Of a stretch of DNA of 64,000 nt, positions 48,255-59,849 are shown piece by piece. The notes below the pieces were generated by a model. That model saw only the letters and a program-made list of their open reading frames with translations, searched no databases and was not told the origin of the DNA. The position numbers were made by a program, and so were the translations under genes. The stretch lies in contig NC_134109.1 of the NCBI RefSeq assembly GCF_040939455.1, forward strand, positions 68,054,501 through 68,118,500. Direction: 5' to 3'. Every line of letters starts with the position of its first letter. The stretch's first letter is position 1. This DNA is from Microcebus murinus (taxonomy: Eukaryota; Chordata; Mammalia; Primates; Cheirogaleidae).

Positions 48255-49544
48255 ATATTCATCTCCCCAAATTGCATTCTGGTTTCAGAAATAGATAGTT
48301 GGTATAAATAATTGAAAGGGTAAATCTAAAACCCCTTGATAATCAGCCAAACTCAAGAATAAAATTGGTTGCCAACTGTCTAACAACAGTGCTTGGGAAG
48401 CTGCTTCTGAAATAGCAGAAGGTGAGGTCATAAGCATACTGTGAAATCTGAGAGCCTTCCTCCCTGGTGGAATCGTGATAGTTACTCTTATCATATATGT
48501 AAATATTCCACATATTGCCCTCACTCTGTTTATCCTTTTAGACCTAACTGTTACTGGAAATAGCCTGGATTAGAAGAATGGCCCATGCCCTTGACCTCCC
48601 TGAGTCCAAGTCCTGCGTAGGTCTCCACCAGCAGAGAGGCACTAACAGCAGTCCCTGCCCCTCCTCCACCCCCCAGCCTCTGGCAGAGGAGCCCTGGGAT
48701 AACACATGTGAAGTTCTTTGCTATGTTTTTGTAGAAGGTGCTTCGGTGCAAATATTACGTTCCAACCTAGAGAAAATTGCTAAAATAACTCACATCATTT
48801 AGGACCCATTTGGTTGAGCTTGCTAGAAGACAATTTCAGTTTGTTTTATTTCTGCACTTCACTATGAATTTGGGGGATACTGTATTTCTGTGAAGGATTT
48901 CTCAAATTATATTGATAACACATAAAGAAAAGAAACTTTCCAGTGTTACCGCTTCTTCCTGGAACGTAGCTGTAGTATTCCTCACTAGTATTATTAGGTA
49001 TCTGTGTACAGGAAGTATGCAGTTATTCAGGTTAATGTTTCATATTAAAGAATGTATTTGTAAAATGTAACATCAGTAGTTAACTTTTTTTAAACTCTTA
49101 AAATAGTTAAAATTATGTGTTAGACTTAAAATTACAGTGAAATCTGTTTTAATACTACTTTTGTGGCTAGCAAAGGTTGTGTATTTATATAAAAATATTT
49201 ACAGGATTCCCTAAGTAAAAGATATTAAAGATAGGTTTTGCTCTTCATTTTCAGAATTGTAACATTGCTGATGTCTGTTATACAGCTATTCTCCAGAAGT
49301 TCTGTAAGATGTGAAATATAATTTTTGTTTAATTTAGAGACAAGTGACACCTGCTCTATTGATTCACTATGACAGCAAACCCTAATTTTGTCATTAAATA
49401 TTTTAACTCTGTGATGAAAGTGTGTTTCTTTCAGTTATTTGTGAAATCTATAAAATACTACCAAGTAGGTACACATCACCACACTTTTGATGCTAATGGG
49501 AAAATCTCCCTAAACGGAGACCTGGGAACTAGATTTAGTATTAT

Positions 49545-49550
49545 AATAAA
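49545..49550 (+). terminator. Candidate distal poly(A) signal, AATAAA
   Basis: Canonical AATAAA about 3.1 kb after the stop. The downstream region is A-rich rather than GT-rich, which makes it weaker, but the repeat-free block runs at least this far. A second AATAAA follows at 49589. Confidence 0.35.
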
Positions 49551-50718
49551 GTTTCACTACATACATGCTAATTAAAAAAAACTTGAAAAATAAAAATGAC
49601 GAAAGAGCTAACCTTAAATTAGACGATGGGCATCTATTTATGCAGCAGGAGTTAAGTATTTTTTTTCCTGCTCATGGGTGAAGCAATTAAGCCAATTGAT
49701 AGTCACCTTTCTGCTGATGTCAGTGATGTGCTCAAGTACTTACTATAGCATGTGCCCTCATTCAGCAGACTAGCTTCATGCCCTGTTAAATCGGAAAGAA
49801 GACTGGCTCACATTATGTTGATTTATTTTTATGGAAAAGCAAATGCAACTTATTCCATCGCCCCATTTGTTTCTCAGGGACGTGACTTGGGTGACTACCA
49901 GGTAGCAGAACAGCCATCTCTGGGTTGGCATGGACACTCGGTAAAGCAGACGGGACTTTGAAATATTTCCTGGGAGGACTGCAGGTGGGAGGGAAAGACT
50001 GCAGTCTCCACCTTTCAGGGAAGAATGGAGAGAGAGACTGTTTGGCTAGAGGAGGACTCAGCCTTAAGTTAATTATGCATTTAAAAGCACCTGCTCTTGT
50101 GAACTAAATTATAAGCAGAATGCCTTGCAGAGATGATTTTTTTTCCTTAATATAGTTTTTATTAGCAATTATACCACAGCCAACTCTCACATTTCATGGG
50201 AGGATTAATATGAAAAGTAGATGGTACCTTTCCCCTGCTCTGAATGGGAACATACTTAGGGAAAACTCTTGGTTTATTATAATCATTGGCTGTCTAAACA
50301 AGCAGATTGGGGCGGGTGTGGTAGGGGAGGGTAGACAGAAGAAAAGAAGAGCTGGTGGGAAATACCAGAAATAAATTTCAAACCAAAAGTCTGATCATTA
50401 TTTCCTGTTGCTGCCCATTCTGTGTGCCTCTCCCCTGGCATGGGCTAGCCTGGGTGGTACTACACACATGCATGCGTGTTCACATGTGCACACCCAGCTG
50501 GCATGAAGAGCAAAGCTGTGCTGTTCTCCTAGATGACCCCTGAGGTCATTTCACGAACCCTCTTGCCCATCTGACCATGGATGGGCAGGAGACAGTACTT
50601 CCTAGGGTCAGTGGAACTGGAAATGCCAGAGCTGGGCCATTATCGGAGCATGAAAAGAAGTGAGGACATAAGAGACTTGGAGAAAGAACACATCCCACCT
50701 ACAAGGCATGTCTCACTG

Positions 50719-50735
50719 TATATATATATATATAT
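50719..50735. repeat. (TA)n microsatellite
   Basis: Eight uninterrupted TA units downstream of STXBP6. Confidence 0.85.
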
Positions 50736-50944
50736 GAATGCACCAACAGTCCCTTTAATAAGATGGTGCAAATGATGGATTTTCTTCTGGTTTGCTTTTT
50801 GAAAATTCAGAAATTGCCTTTTGGACAGTCTCCTTTGTCCTTTCCGTGTCCTTCTCCTTGCTTCCTGTCCCTTCTTTGATCCTAGATCCTGCTTTAACCC
50901 ACCCTTCCTAAGGTGTTACTCACCAATAAAGTGTGGGTTTACAG

Positions 50945-51141
50945 TTGCTTAGGGCAGTTCCTCTACCCTGGCTGCCTGTCACAACCAATTGGGAAGCTTT
51001 TAAAAAGACACACATTTATAAAAACAAAACAAAACAGAAGAAAAAAACAAAAAAAAAATCACATATTTTACTCCCAAATTTGTCTTTTTGATGTCTGTAA
51101 TCATCTTTTGTAAACAAAAAAAAAAAAAAAAAAAAAAAAAA
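50945..51141. repeat. hAT-like scrap joined to A-rich tract with A26
   Basis: 'cctctaccctggctgcctgt' and 'caattgggaagcttttaaaa' resemble the start of a MER5-type hAT fossil. A-rich sequence follows (several AAAAC units) and then 26 consecutive A residues at 51116-51141. The A runs could be the tail of a vanished retroposon, but no body is recognisable. Confidence 0.35.
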
Positions 51142-52409
51142 GGCTTCAGCAGGCCCTGCATGGTGGGGCACCTGGCTTCCCCAGATGCTTCCTAGATTTA
51201 AAGCAGCAAGTTAAAGCGGTCAAGGAAATTGGAAATTAAATGTAATGTGCACTTAAGCTCTGTTGCTGCTACGGTGTAACCTGGCCTGAACCCCGTTGTA
51301 TCTTCTCCCTTGGGCCTCACCTGGAGCCTCTGGATTTCCTGAGTTGTATTTTCAACTTCCTGCCTCCCTTCCTTCCTCCCCTAAAGTTTTCTACCACATT
51401 TTCTTCTTTGCGCTGATGAGCCATGGTCCTGGGCGTCACAGTTCAGGGGCCTGCTCCAGTGGCCCATCCCACTGGGCACCTGCACCAGGTGCCCTCCAAA
51501 TAGAGTGGGGCAGACCAAGCCGGCTTGCCTCCTTCAGCCCACAGGCACTCCGCACAGACCTCAGTGACTCTGAGTTGACTGCTGATATCTGTTGTTGCTG
51601 CTGTCACATTTTGTCTGTTAGACACTTAAAATGCTATTGATTCTCTCAGACGGAGTGAAGATTTTTTTTATACTTATTTTTCCTGCCTTTCACATGCTCA
51701 GCAGTCCAAGGGTGCCTGTTTATATGGTGCCTGGCCTCATCACACATCCACACTTAGGTGTGTTGGAAGCTGGACAGGAATTTCTAGCCCTACAAGTCCC
51801 AGGTGTCACTTGTCAACAGTAGATCTGGAGCCTTTGTCCTATGACATTGTATCACAATTGCTTTGCCACTTGTCAGATGACATGGAAAGAAGAAAAATGA
51901 ACCCATGACTTCTCTGAGCTTTACCCTGATATCTAAAACATGGCTTGGGTGATCCACAACTTATGAAGAAAATTCCTGTTATATGCTTTGACCATGTGCA
52001 CCAATAATCTGTTTAATTATAATGCTGCATCCTTGGCGGTCGAAGCATCAAGCTTTCTCTTAGTTTTCCTTAAAACTAATTCTTTCTTTTACTACCCCAG
52101 GAAGGAAAATCTGGTTCCTGCTATTGAAAATGCCATTTTATTCACAGTGTGCTGTCTTCTTTCCGGAAGGGGGTAGGTTTAGACCTGGAGTTACCATGAC
52201 CTATACTGGTAGAGACATTTACATTGGTCTGAAACTTACCGATTTTGAAGGAGCCTTGGCATCTGGACAGAAAGAAAACGCTAGGAAAAAAGAATATGAA
52301 TTATGCCCTACCCCACACCTTCCCAAGTGGAAAAATAAAACACATCTCTTTCTGACCGGCGTGTACGAGGGCAGGGCGCCGCCTTGCGGTGGTTTGCTGG
52401 AGGCAGCGT

Positions 52410-52640
52410 TGCATTCTGGTTAAGAGTGAGGGCCGAGGTCCACCTGCCCTGCTTGAAATCCAGCTCAGTTGACCGGGTGTGTGGCCTTGGGAAGTTACTG
52501 TCTTTCTCTCTCTGCTTGTTTTTCTTAGCTTTAAAACTGGGGTGATTATCTACTTCCCAGGTTATTATAAGGATTAAATGAAATAATGAGTGTAAAGCCT
52601 TTAGCTCCTGTGTCACATAGGGGCTCAAGTTCATTAGCTC
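52410..52640 (+). repeat. MIR SINE, sense, nearly full length
   Basis: 'gcattctggttaagagtgag', 'gcttgaaatccagctcagtt', 'gtggccttgggaagttactg', 'ccaggttattataaggatta' and 'gagtgtaaagcctttagctc'. Confidence 0.85.
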
Positions 52641-53002
52641 AGCAGTGGGCTACTTCCCTGTAATGGACCCCAAACTAAGTAGTAGGCCTGACAGGCTCAC
52701 AGTGCCAGCCAGACCCTGCTGCTGGATGGCAGAATGGACATACTTTCCATAAAAAATAGTCAGCACAGGGCAGATGGGCCAGACATTACCCAAGCCTCTC
52801 TGGCCATTTTTATAGCCCAGGGATACAGAACCGTTGACATTCTATAGATCCCAGCTCTAGGATGAAGGAGAAACTCCTGGCCAAAAAGGCACCCAGTGGT
52901 GGCCACTTTCTAGAATAAATTTCCAAAAAAGCTAAATTCACAAGAAAGAGAAGTGAGACAAATTGGACTCAGTGTCATCAACTACGGGGATGGAAAGAAA
53001 TG

Positions 53003-53042
53003 ATTTTATGGTCTGGGAGATTATTTTATGGTCTGGGAGATT
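53003..53042. repeat. 20-bp perfect tandem duplication
   Basis: ATTTTATGGTCTGGGAGATT occurs twice head to tail with no mismatch, so the duplication is young or a replication-slippage product. Confidence 0.97.
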
Positions 53043-53199
53043 ATTTGACATGTCCTTTGGACAGTAATTGACACTCCTCTTTAAAAAAGAAGCTCAAGAT
53101 GGTTCTACAGATGTTTTCAGTATGATTCCAAGGATGCTGAGAAGGCCTTTCTCAGAAATAAACCATTCCCAAATGACTTAAATTGAAAATAATTTAAAG

Positions 53200-53393
53200 C
53201 AGGGGCCCCCAACCTATGGTGAGTTGTATAATTATTTCGTTATATATTACAATGTAATAATAATAGAAATAAAGTGCATAATAAATGTAACATGCTTGAA
53301 TCATCCCAAAATCATCCTCCTGCCTCACTGGTGTGTGGAAAAATTGTCTTTCATGAAAAAGGGTCCCTGGTGCCAAAAAAGTTGGGACTGCTG
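53200..53393. mobile_element. MER1-type hAT-Charlie element
   Basis: Left end 'caggggcccccaacctatgg', right end 'ctggtgccaaaaaagttggg' plus 'actgctg'. The inverted ends CAGGGGyCCCCAACC and GGTTGGGGACyGCTG are those of the MER1/Charlie3 group; the right end has lost a few bases. Interior text 'ataattatttcgttatatat' and 'ggaaaaattgtctttcatga' also fits. The 194-bp length implies an internal deletion relative to the usual ~340 bp or more. Confidence 0.85.
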
Positions 53394-53644
53394 AAAAGAA
53401 AACCATTTACTTCACAAATTGAACCTGGGCCTAGAGTAAAAATAGCCCTAAGAGGAAAAAAAGGACATAACTAATATCTCACTAAAGTGTAAATCAATAA
53501 TAGCACACCTTTTCTGGAAGCATCTTGAGCCATTCAACTCAAAGAGGGAAAGAAGGTCTCAGAAAAACTCTTGTTTTCAGCATACTGTTTTTCTCTAGTT
53601 CTCCTGCTGCTGTCACTTACTAACATCATTAGGCCATTTGCAAA

Positions 53645-53715
53645 GGACCTGCTCCCACCCAAATCCCAAACTGTTGATATTAATGGACCTGCTCCCACCC
53701 AAATCCCAAACTGTT
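53645..53715. repeat. 40-bp tandem duplication
   Basis: 'ggacctgctcccacccaaat' plus 'cccaaactgtt' occurs at 53645-53675 and again at 53685-53715, identical over 31 bp with period 40. A second small duplication follows: 'taaatattgcact' at 53718-53730 and 53740-53752. Confidence 0.97.
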
Positions 53716-53829
53716 AGTAAATATTGCACTAAATTCCTCTAAATATTGCACTCTGTGTTGTTTGTTTTTTACCAAATTGCAAACCATGCAAGCTTCTCTT
53801 TGAAAAAGTAAATTCACTGGTATCCTTCC

Positions 53830-54000
53830 TAGCAGAGAGCCTCCTGACTTTGTCACTAGCTTTGTGTCCTGAAGTAATTTTTCTGTATCTGGTTCTTTGT
53901 GTTTCAAAGGAAAATAATCCCCACCCTGTCTACCTCAGAGGCCTGGGGAGATGTGGAATGTGAAAGGGCTCTGGGAAGTACCAAGTGCTGAGAGGAGGTG
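53830..54000 (+). repeat. MIR-like SINE fragment, sense
   Basis: 'cctgactttgtcactagctt', 'gtgtcctgaagtaatttttc' and 'ctacctcagaggcctgggga', with 'gaagtaccaagtgctgagag' at the end. Confidence 0.45.
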
Positions 54001-54584
54001 TGGGTTACTCACTAAAACTTCGGTCTTCCGCTGTTCTACCCAACATTTAGGGGATTCCTTTACCCACCACCACCCCTTCCCCTATAGGCCCAGCCCTGTA
54101 GATGGTATCATGACTTCCTTGTCCCCCTCAAAGAATAAACAATCTCCCCCAGACACTTCGACTCTACTTGCCATCATGGCACAGTCCCAAACTGCTCAGG
54201 GCAGGAGGTAGCTGGACTAGAGACCACTCCAAGGGGAAAAAATTCTGAGCACCCCAGGGGGCAAGGGAGGCCCAGCACAGTGCTAGAAGGGTCAGCATGG
54301 ACACAGCCCACCCCAGGACCCGTGCCAACTCTTGAGAGGCTGACACCCTGTTGGAGAAACTGATCTCTCCCCACCTGAGAAGACTCGTTAAACAAACAGA
54401 ACGAAATTTCAGAAACCATTCAGGGAGGTGAGACATACCTCCCCATGCACAGGGAGGCACCGAACCAAGGAACACTCAGGTGCTCACTGGGTGTGGTCAT
54501 CCTAACAGCAGAGTAACATGGAGAGGGCACAGAAATGGCCAAAGTCTTGGAAAGCCCCTGGGTAGAAGTGGAAGGAATGGCGAT

Positions 54585-54975
54585 TCATCAGTTACCCCGG
54601 GGACGCAGGATACAGATGAAAGGATGAGATCCAAGGGCGTCCTTCCAGAGAGAGGAAAGATTCCGCTTTCCTCAGCTCCGCGCACAAGAGCCACACGTCA
54701 TCCTGACCAGGGAGACCCGCAGCCGGCTCTGCGCTCCCCTCTGGGGAGCCCCACCTGGCCCCACTCTCCCTTTGGAAAGAGCAGCGGGAAGGACTGGAAG
54801 GAGGCATAATGGTCTCCCTGGAGCCTGAGGCCGAGCTGGTCTATGATGGCTGCTTCGTGCTTCTGTTCCTCTGGGCTCCCCCATGATTCTCCATGGCGGG
54901 GGAGCCATTCCCCCTGACACAGGCTGCCCTTGTGCGCACACTGCCCGCCCGTGTGCCGGGTGCGAGAGTTTGAGG
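54585..54975. other. GC- and CpG-richer intergenic patch
   Basis: CpGs cluster here ('ccccggggacgcagg', 'ctccgcgcacaagagcc', 'cccgcagccggctctgcgct') within a region that otherwise has few. Overlapping ORFs appear on both strands because GC-rich DNA has few stops. None has a recognisable domain or splice context. Confidence 0.4.
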
Positions 54976-55479
54976 ACACCACAAGGAGGAAGGAGCGTGA
55001 ACCACAGGCCACGCCATTGGGCTTCCTGCAGGTCCCTGTTCTGTTTCCCCCCTGAGGTGCAATGAGGGTGAATGAAGGCAAAAGCCAGGGGCAGAGGAGA
55101 ACTCTAATGAGTATTATCTTCACACAGCATGAGCGGCAGGAACGGGCAATGTGCTGAATCTACTTTCTGCAGCCATTGGACAGACGACAGCTCCTAACAT
55201 TCCCCACAAGGCTTAATGCCATAAGCCAACCCACAAAAGACATTGGCCTAAAATTTCTTTGCAGGGTTTTATTTAGAGAAACAAAGCCTTAAATACAGTT
55301 CCTGGGTCTGCTTAGGCCTAGAGGACTACCCCACCCCCTCCAGAGCTCAGTCAGGACAGGATAAAGCCACCTCACACTCACTTGCTTTACCTGGCCCGGC
55401 CGTCCTCCAGGTCTCCAAACATGCCAGGCTTTTTCGCCCTCGAAAATCATCTCGGGTGCTGTGTCTGCTGCCAAGAGGA

Positions 55480-55800
55480 CCCCTCCCCCTTTCCTCTTCA
55501 CACAGCTAATCCTTTCTCGACTATCAGTCTCCACCTGAATGTCTCCTCAGAAAGACTTTCCCTGACCACCACGTCTAGAATCGATGAGGGGGTGAGAGGC
55601 TGTCACAGCATATGCTTCTTTCCTTCCATAGAACGTATGGACATGTGTATTTATACACTTGTTTACTTCTTTATTGTCTCCTCTACAACACATTTATCTC
55701 TGGGAGGCCAGGAACCATGTCTATTTTGTTCGCCAAAGTACATCTGGGGCCTAAGATTCACCAGGCACAGATTCTTTTCAAAAGATTCTCTTAAATTGTA
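55480..55800 (+). repeat. L2 3' fragment, sense
   Basis: 'cctcagaaagactttccctg', 'gtttacttctttattgtctc', 'ctgggaggccaggaaccatg' and 'tctattttgttcgccaaagt' track the L2 3' region. The ORF at 55382-55816 lies inside it and is not a gene. Confidence 0.65.
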
Positions 55801-56639
55801 CCTGCCCTATGCTTAAAGTCTCCATGAAGAAGGATACAAATGAGAGTTTGCAGGAAAAAAAAGTCCAAATAACTAAGCACATGAAAAGATATTCAGTATC
55901 ACTCCTAATTTAGAGGAAAGCAAATCTTTGAAAAGCTTGATTACACTTCAAAATCAGATCTATTGAATAGGAGTGTAAATTGAGATCACATTTTAGAAGG
56001 CAAACTGTCAACACTTGTCAGGATTCAAATTGCCTGTACCTCCCACCCGAACTCAGCCCCCGCTCGGCTCTGGTCTGTAACCACTAGCCTCTCCTGCCCA
56101 CTCGGCACAGTCCTCCTCTCAGCACACTGCTGCTGAGCTCACCCTCACTGGAGCAGCTGCGTTACAATCAGCTTCCCCAGCCTCTGGAAGGCAGGAAGCA
56201 GTTGTTAGAGGTCACTTGATTTCCCAAAACAAACAAGTAAATGAAATATGCCCTGCTTGCTATTGTCCTATTTTGCATTAGCTATGACCGGGTACCACCA
56301 CTGCTCCTGCCCAACATCTATAGCCACGAATTTCCTCTGACTCCTGAGTTCTTCCCTTTTCCCTAGGATTTTGAATCTGGAAAGAAGGAATAATGGTTTC
56401 TAAGCCGCAAAATTATTTATCTACAGTATTGGACAATCTTTTTATTCATCTAGGCCACTTATCAATTTATTGTTCCCAATTCCAAATCTGCCCTTCTTTG
56501 CCCTGCTTTGTGATACTGGAGCTAGACTCTGTGCACACTGCACCTCCTACTTCTGGGTCTCTTAGTGATTAACCACGTTTTACTAATTAACAGTTCCTTA
56601 CATTAAAATCTTCCTGATCACAAAACTGGCCTGGAGCAT

Positions 56640-57110
56640 GCCTGGTAGATCATCTCAGCAGATCCTCTGTCAACATGGCATAGCACCTGTGCAAAGGCAC
56701 ACCTTTACCATCCTCCCCAAGCCTCTTTTGCTAAATCCCTTACTTTTGGCAAATGATCTAATTTTCTACTGTGCTAAGATCAGGACTATCCTACCTAAAG
56801 TACTTTCACTTCCCACCATCTACTGGTCTAAGTTCTTTTGCATCTCTACACACCCAATCGTCACAGCCCTATGCCTGTTTGCGGAGGATCTTTCTTCCAG
56901 AGCCCTGCATCCCCGACTCTGCCAGGAGACGTCTGCTTCCAGGACCTTGTTCCATCATCCACAGCCTCCTTTCTCTGTGTCTTTGTTCTCTCTCTTCCCA
57001 CTTTTCCTTCTCTTAAAAGGCAAGTGCCTGTCTCCTCTATCACGAGGGCCTTAAGATACCATTCTCTCGCCACCTCTGCACAACAAACATCATGAGGGAA
57101 CAATCTTGAC
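56640..57110 (+). repeat. L2-like fragment, sense
   Basis: C/T-rich text with 'ctttgttctctctcttccca', 'ctactggtctaagttctttt' and 'aggcaagtgcctgtctcctc' resembles degraded L2. ORFs in this region read low-complexity Ser/Pro/Leu text. Confidence 0.35.
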
Positions 57111-57730
57111 TCACCCTACAAGTCTAATTCCTTATCTGTCACACTGCTGTGGCTGCTTTCTCAGGGATGTCCCAGTCAAACTGCCAGTAGCCAGTTCTCT
57201 GCAGAAGCACTGAAATGAAGTCTGCTGTTCTGTAGCTCTCTGACTCACCTTCTTCCCAGCTCCTAAGAGCGTATTTTTCCAAAAATTTTGTCCTGCCCTC
57301 TCTTCTGTTTTTGCACACTTTTCCCAAGTCAATGAATTTATTCTACACACTAATTTTTTCTTTTTTACTTTTATGCAATAATAGGCATTCAGAGGAGGGA
57401 ACCATCCTTGCTTGCCTTTCTGTGATGGGCAGGGTGCAGTGCATCTGGGTTTGTCCAGGACAGTTCAGGTTTATATCTGTTGTCTTGGTGTAATCATGAA
57501 TAGGGATTTCTGCCATTCTCAAATGTACCTGGCTTCAGGAAAATCCACATGGTCACTCTGATAGGGCATTAGACAGGAAACCACTGGAACTAACTACCAC
57601 ACTCTGTTACAAATAGCCTTGAACTTGAATCTCAATGCCGTATCAAAAATGATCTCCAAGTTTTTATGCCACTAAAATCTCAGTAGAGACTATTTTTGGT
57701 TAATGGTGAGTAAAACAGACATTTTACTTG

Positions 57731-58130
57731 ACTGTCTCAGTCCACTTTGTGTTTCTATAGTAGAATACCTGAGCTGGGTAATTTATAATGAGCAGAAATT
57801 TATTTGGCTCATGGTTCTAGAGGCTGGGAAGTCCAAGATTGAGGGAGAGACACCTGGTGAGGACCTTCTTGCTGCATCATCCCATAACAGGAGGTGGAAG
57901 GGCAAGAGAGCATGGGGGAGGGGAAGGAGCAGGAAAAGGAGAAAAGAGAGGAGCAGAAAGAGAGAGTAAGCAAGAGGGCACAAACTAGCTTTTATAACAA
58001 ACCCACTCCCACAATAAGGGCATTAATCCATTCATGAGGGTGGAGCCTTCATGACCTAGCACCTCCCAGTACTGTTGCATTGGGTATTAAGTGTCTAGCA
58101 CATGAACTTTGGGGGATACATTGGCATACA
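57731..58130 (-). repeat. MaLR (MST/MLT1-type) LTR, antisense
   Basis: 'ctcagtccactttgtgtttct', 'aatacctgagctgggtaatt', 'cagaaatttatttggctcat', 'gaggctgggaagtccaagat', then 'attaatccattcatgagggt' and 'aagtgtctagcacatgaact'. This is the reverse complement of a MaLR LTR. A purine-rich stretch (57900-57975) has expanded within it. Confidence 0.85.
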
Positions 58131-58139
58131 ATACTCAGA

Positions 58140-59260
58140 TTCTCTTACTGGCAAATTGAAGTGAGGAAATGTAAGTTACATTATCTAATGAGATAGAGTG
58201 ATTTTGATGAATGACACCTCCTGCAGTTGAAGCAGCTGGTGTTTTGTTTGTTTTGGTTTAGTTTGGTTTGGTTTTTAAGTGATACTTATGAGAAGAATGG
58301 TGGTAGTGGATGAAGGGGTAAAGAAGAGAAAAGGAGGAAGAGTCGAAGAGAAAGAGTATAAGAATATAAGCAAGCTGAAGGGAAAAGACAGTGAGCCCTA
58401 GATGTCTTACCATATTTATAGGGCTTGAAGAACAATCATTGATTCTACCCTGAACTTGAGTCTCAAGGTGTTATCCTTTCAAAGACGTGTCCTGCTCCAG
58501 ATGGGAGGTTAAACAGTGGGTGCTCCTCAACTCTGAGTCTATGCTAGTAGGGTTCTTAGGAGTGCAAAGGCGAAAACTGAGTGTGGCACTTTGAATCTCT
58601 CTGTCACATCATCAAACGAGATGTGGGCCGGATCATGTCACTCAAATTGGTCCATAAAGGGATGAAAATTAAAATGCTGACAAAATGAGCACACCAAATT
58701 ACAGGAAGCTATTTAATATGCTCAAGTTCACACCTACCTTTGGGGGATTTTAATGAGGCTCTATCTTCTAGCTGGTTTTTTTATCTTCCAACCAACTTAC
58801 TAGCCAGGATTGACACAACATTTAATGTGGGGTGTCTTTTTAATGCATCTCTTCTTTCTTGATTCCTCTTTGCATCTCTCCTTCCCCAAGATAGCCCCCA
58901 CCCCCACCCGGGGACTCCAGAGTGCCTTTGGTTGCATTTGTAGTTGATTTGGTGCAATCTTCCTTCCCTTTGTATGTCCTGCCTCCACACTCCTTTCTTG
59001 TTCCCTTCCCCTCACTCCCAGCCTCCTGGAGGCAGCATTAACTTTTCTCCCAAGATACTTGTGTAATTTGTGAGAGGAAGAGGGAAGAAAAGAGAAAGGA
59101 GGGGAAATGGACTAGAAGAAAAAGCCTGCAGTGAAGGAGACAGGGGGAGGCGTTCAACACAGAGCAGGGTGCTGAGAGGAGGAGGGAGGAAACTGGGAAG
59201 AGGAGCAGAGGGGCTGAGGTGAGGGGAAAGACGGCTAAGAATTCCTGGTCAGTCACAGGC
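58140..59260. other. Intergenic stretch, nothing recognised
   Basis: Includes a TTTG/GGTTT low-complexity run at about 58235-58276 and purine-rich segments near 58320-58390 and 59070-59180. No gene or named repeat. Confidence 0.4.
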
Positions 59261-59527
59261 CATGTCCCCGCCATGTTTTAATGTCTCAGACATGCTGAAA
59301 ACGGGTCTGTGGGAAGTCGTAACACTCACCAAACCCTTGACAGCAGCTATTCTTCAAAGAGCCTGTGAACAATTGCCCGCCTGCCAGTGTCTGACTGAAA
59401 TAATAGCTGTACCTACAGGATCATTTGGAAGACAGATGGCAGAGGCAACCCCATTCATCTGCCAACAGCCATTTCATAATTCTCACTGTCCCATCAGGCT
59501 AGCATGGGAAGGCAGAATGCAGTCTTG

Positions 59528-59548
59528 CTAATGATCAAAGATCATTAG
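59528..59548. promoter_or_regulatory. Palindrome with TAAT and TCF/LEF-like cores
   Basis: CTAATGATC, then AAA, then GATCATTAG: perfect 9-bp inverted arms with a 3-base spacer. Each arm carries a homeodomain-type TAAT core and the centre reads ATCAAAG, a TCF/LEF-type core. E-box CANNTG sequences lie within 100 bp upstream. A candidate protein-binding site; no functional evidence. Confidence 0.3.
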
Positions 59549-59849
59549 ATGACTGCTGTTTCGAGAACGGTACCCCCACCCCACCCCACCGTAACCCTAT
59601 CCTGCTCCCCCACCCCAGCCCCACTGTGCCAACCCTACTCCAAGGTACTTTCAGGAATGCCTTTGGCACCCTTAGAAAGAGCAGGTTTACAAAGCCTAAA
59701 AGCTTTGCTATTTGCTATCTCGGGTTATTTTTTCATTTTTTCACTCCACTCTCTTTCCTTCTTGTAGCTCAAGAAAGAGATCCTGTACTTTCCCTACTAT
59801 TTGCTGCTTCCATGGCTGGCCTGGTGGTATTCCACATTTCAACTACATG

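Larger units (their letters stand above)
46449..49610 (+). other. STXBP6: STXBP6 3' UTR (end uncertain)
   Basis: Sequence after the stop is AT-rich, has no long ORF, and lacks recognisable Alu, L1, LTR, MIR or L2 copies for more than 3 kb, unlike the introns. This is typical of a long constrained 3' UTR. Candidate poly(A) signals AATAAA lie at 46868-46873, 47573-47578, 49545-49550 and 49589-49594. The one at 47573 is followed by a GT-rich stretch (ttttctgtgtagggtt), a good cleavage context, and would give a UTR of about 1.15 kb. The 49545 signal would give about 3.1 kb. Overlapping AUUUA pentamers (47449-47461) and a Pumilio-type TGTAAATA (48498-48505) are candidate post-transcriptional sites. 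The end I give is the distal option and is inferred. Confidence 0.6.

Noticed and set aside
51116..51141. A26 tract as the tail of a retrogene
   Set aside because: No recognisable gene body or flanking duplication precedes it; recorded only as an A-rich tract.
54480..55123. Cluster of overlapping ORFs on both strands
   Set aside because: GC-rich composition depletes stop codons; the ORFs overlap in many frames, and none has a domain or exon-like borders.
55382..55816. 144-codon + strand ORF
   Set aside because: It overlaps an L2 3' fragment and has no recognisable protein content.
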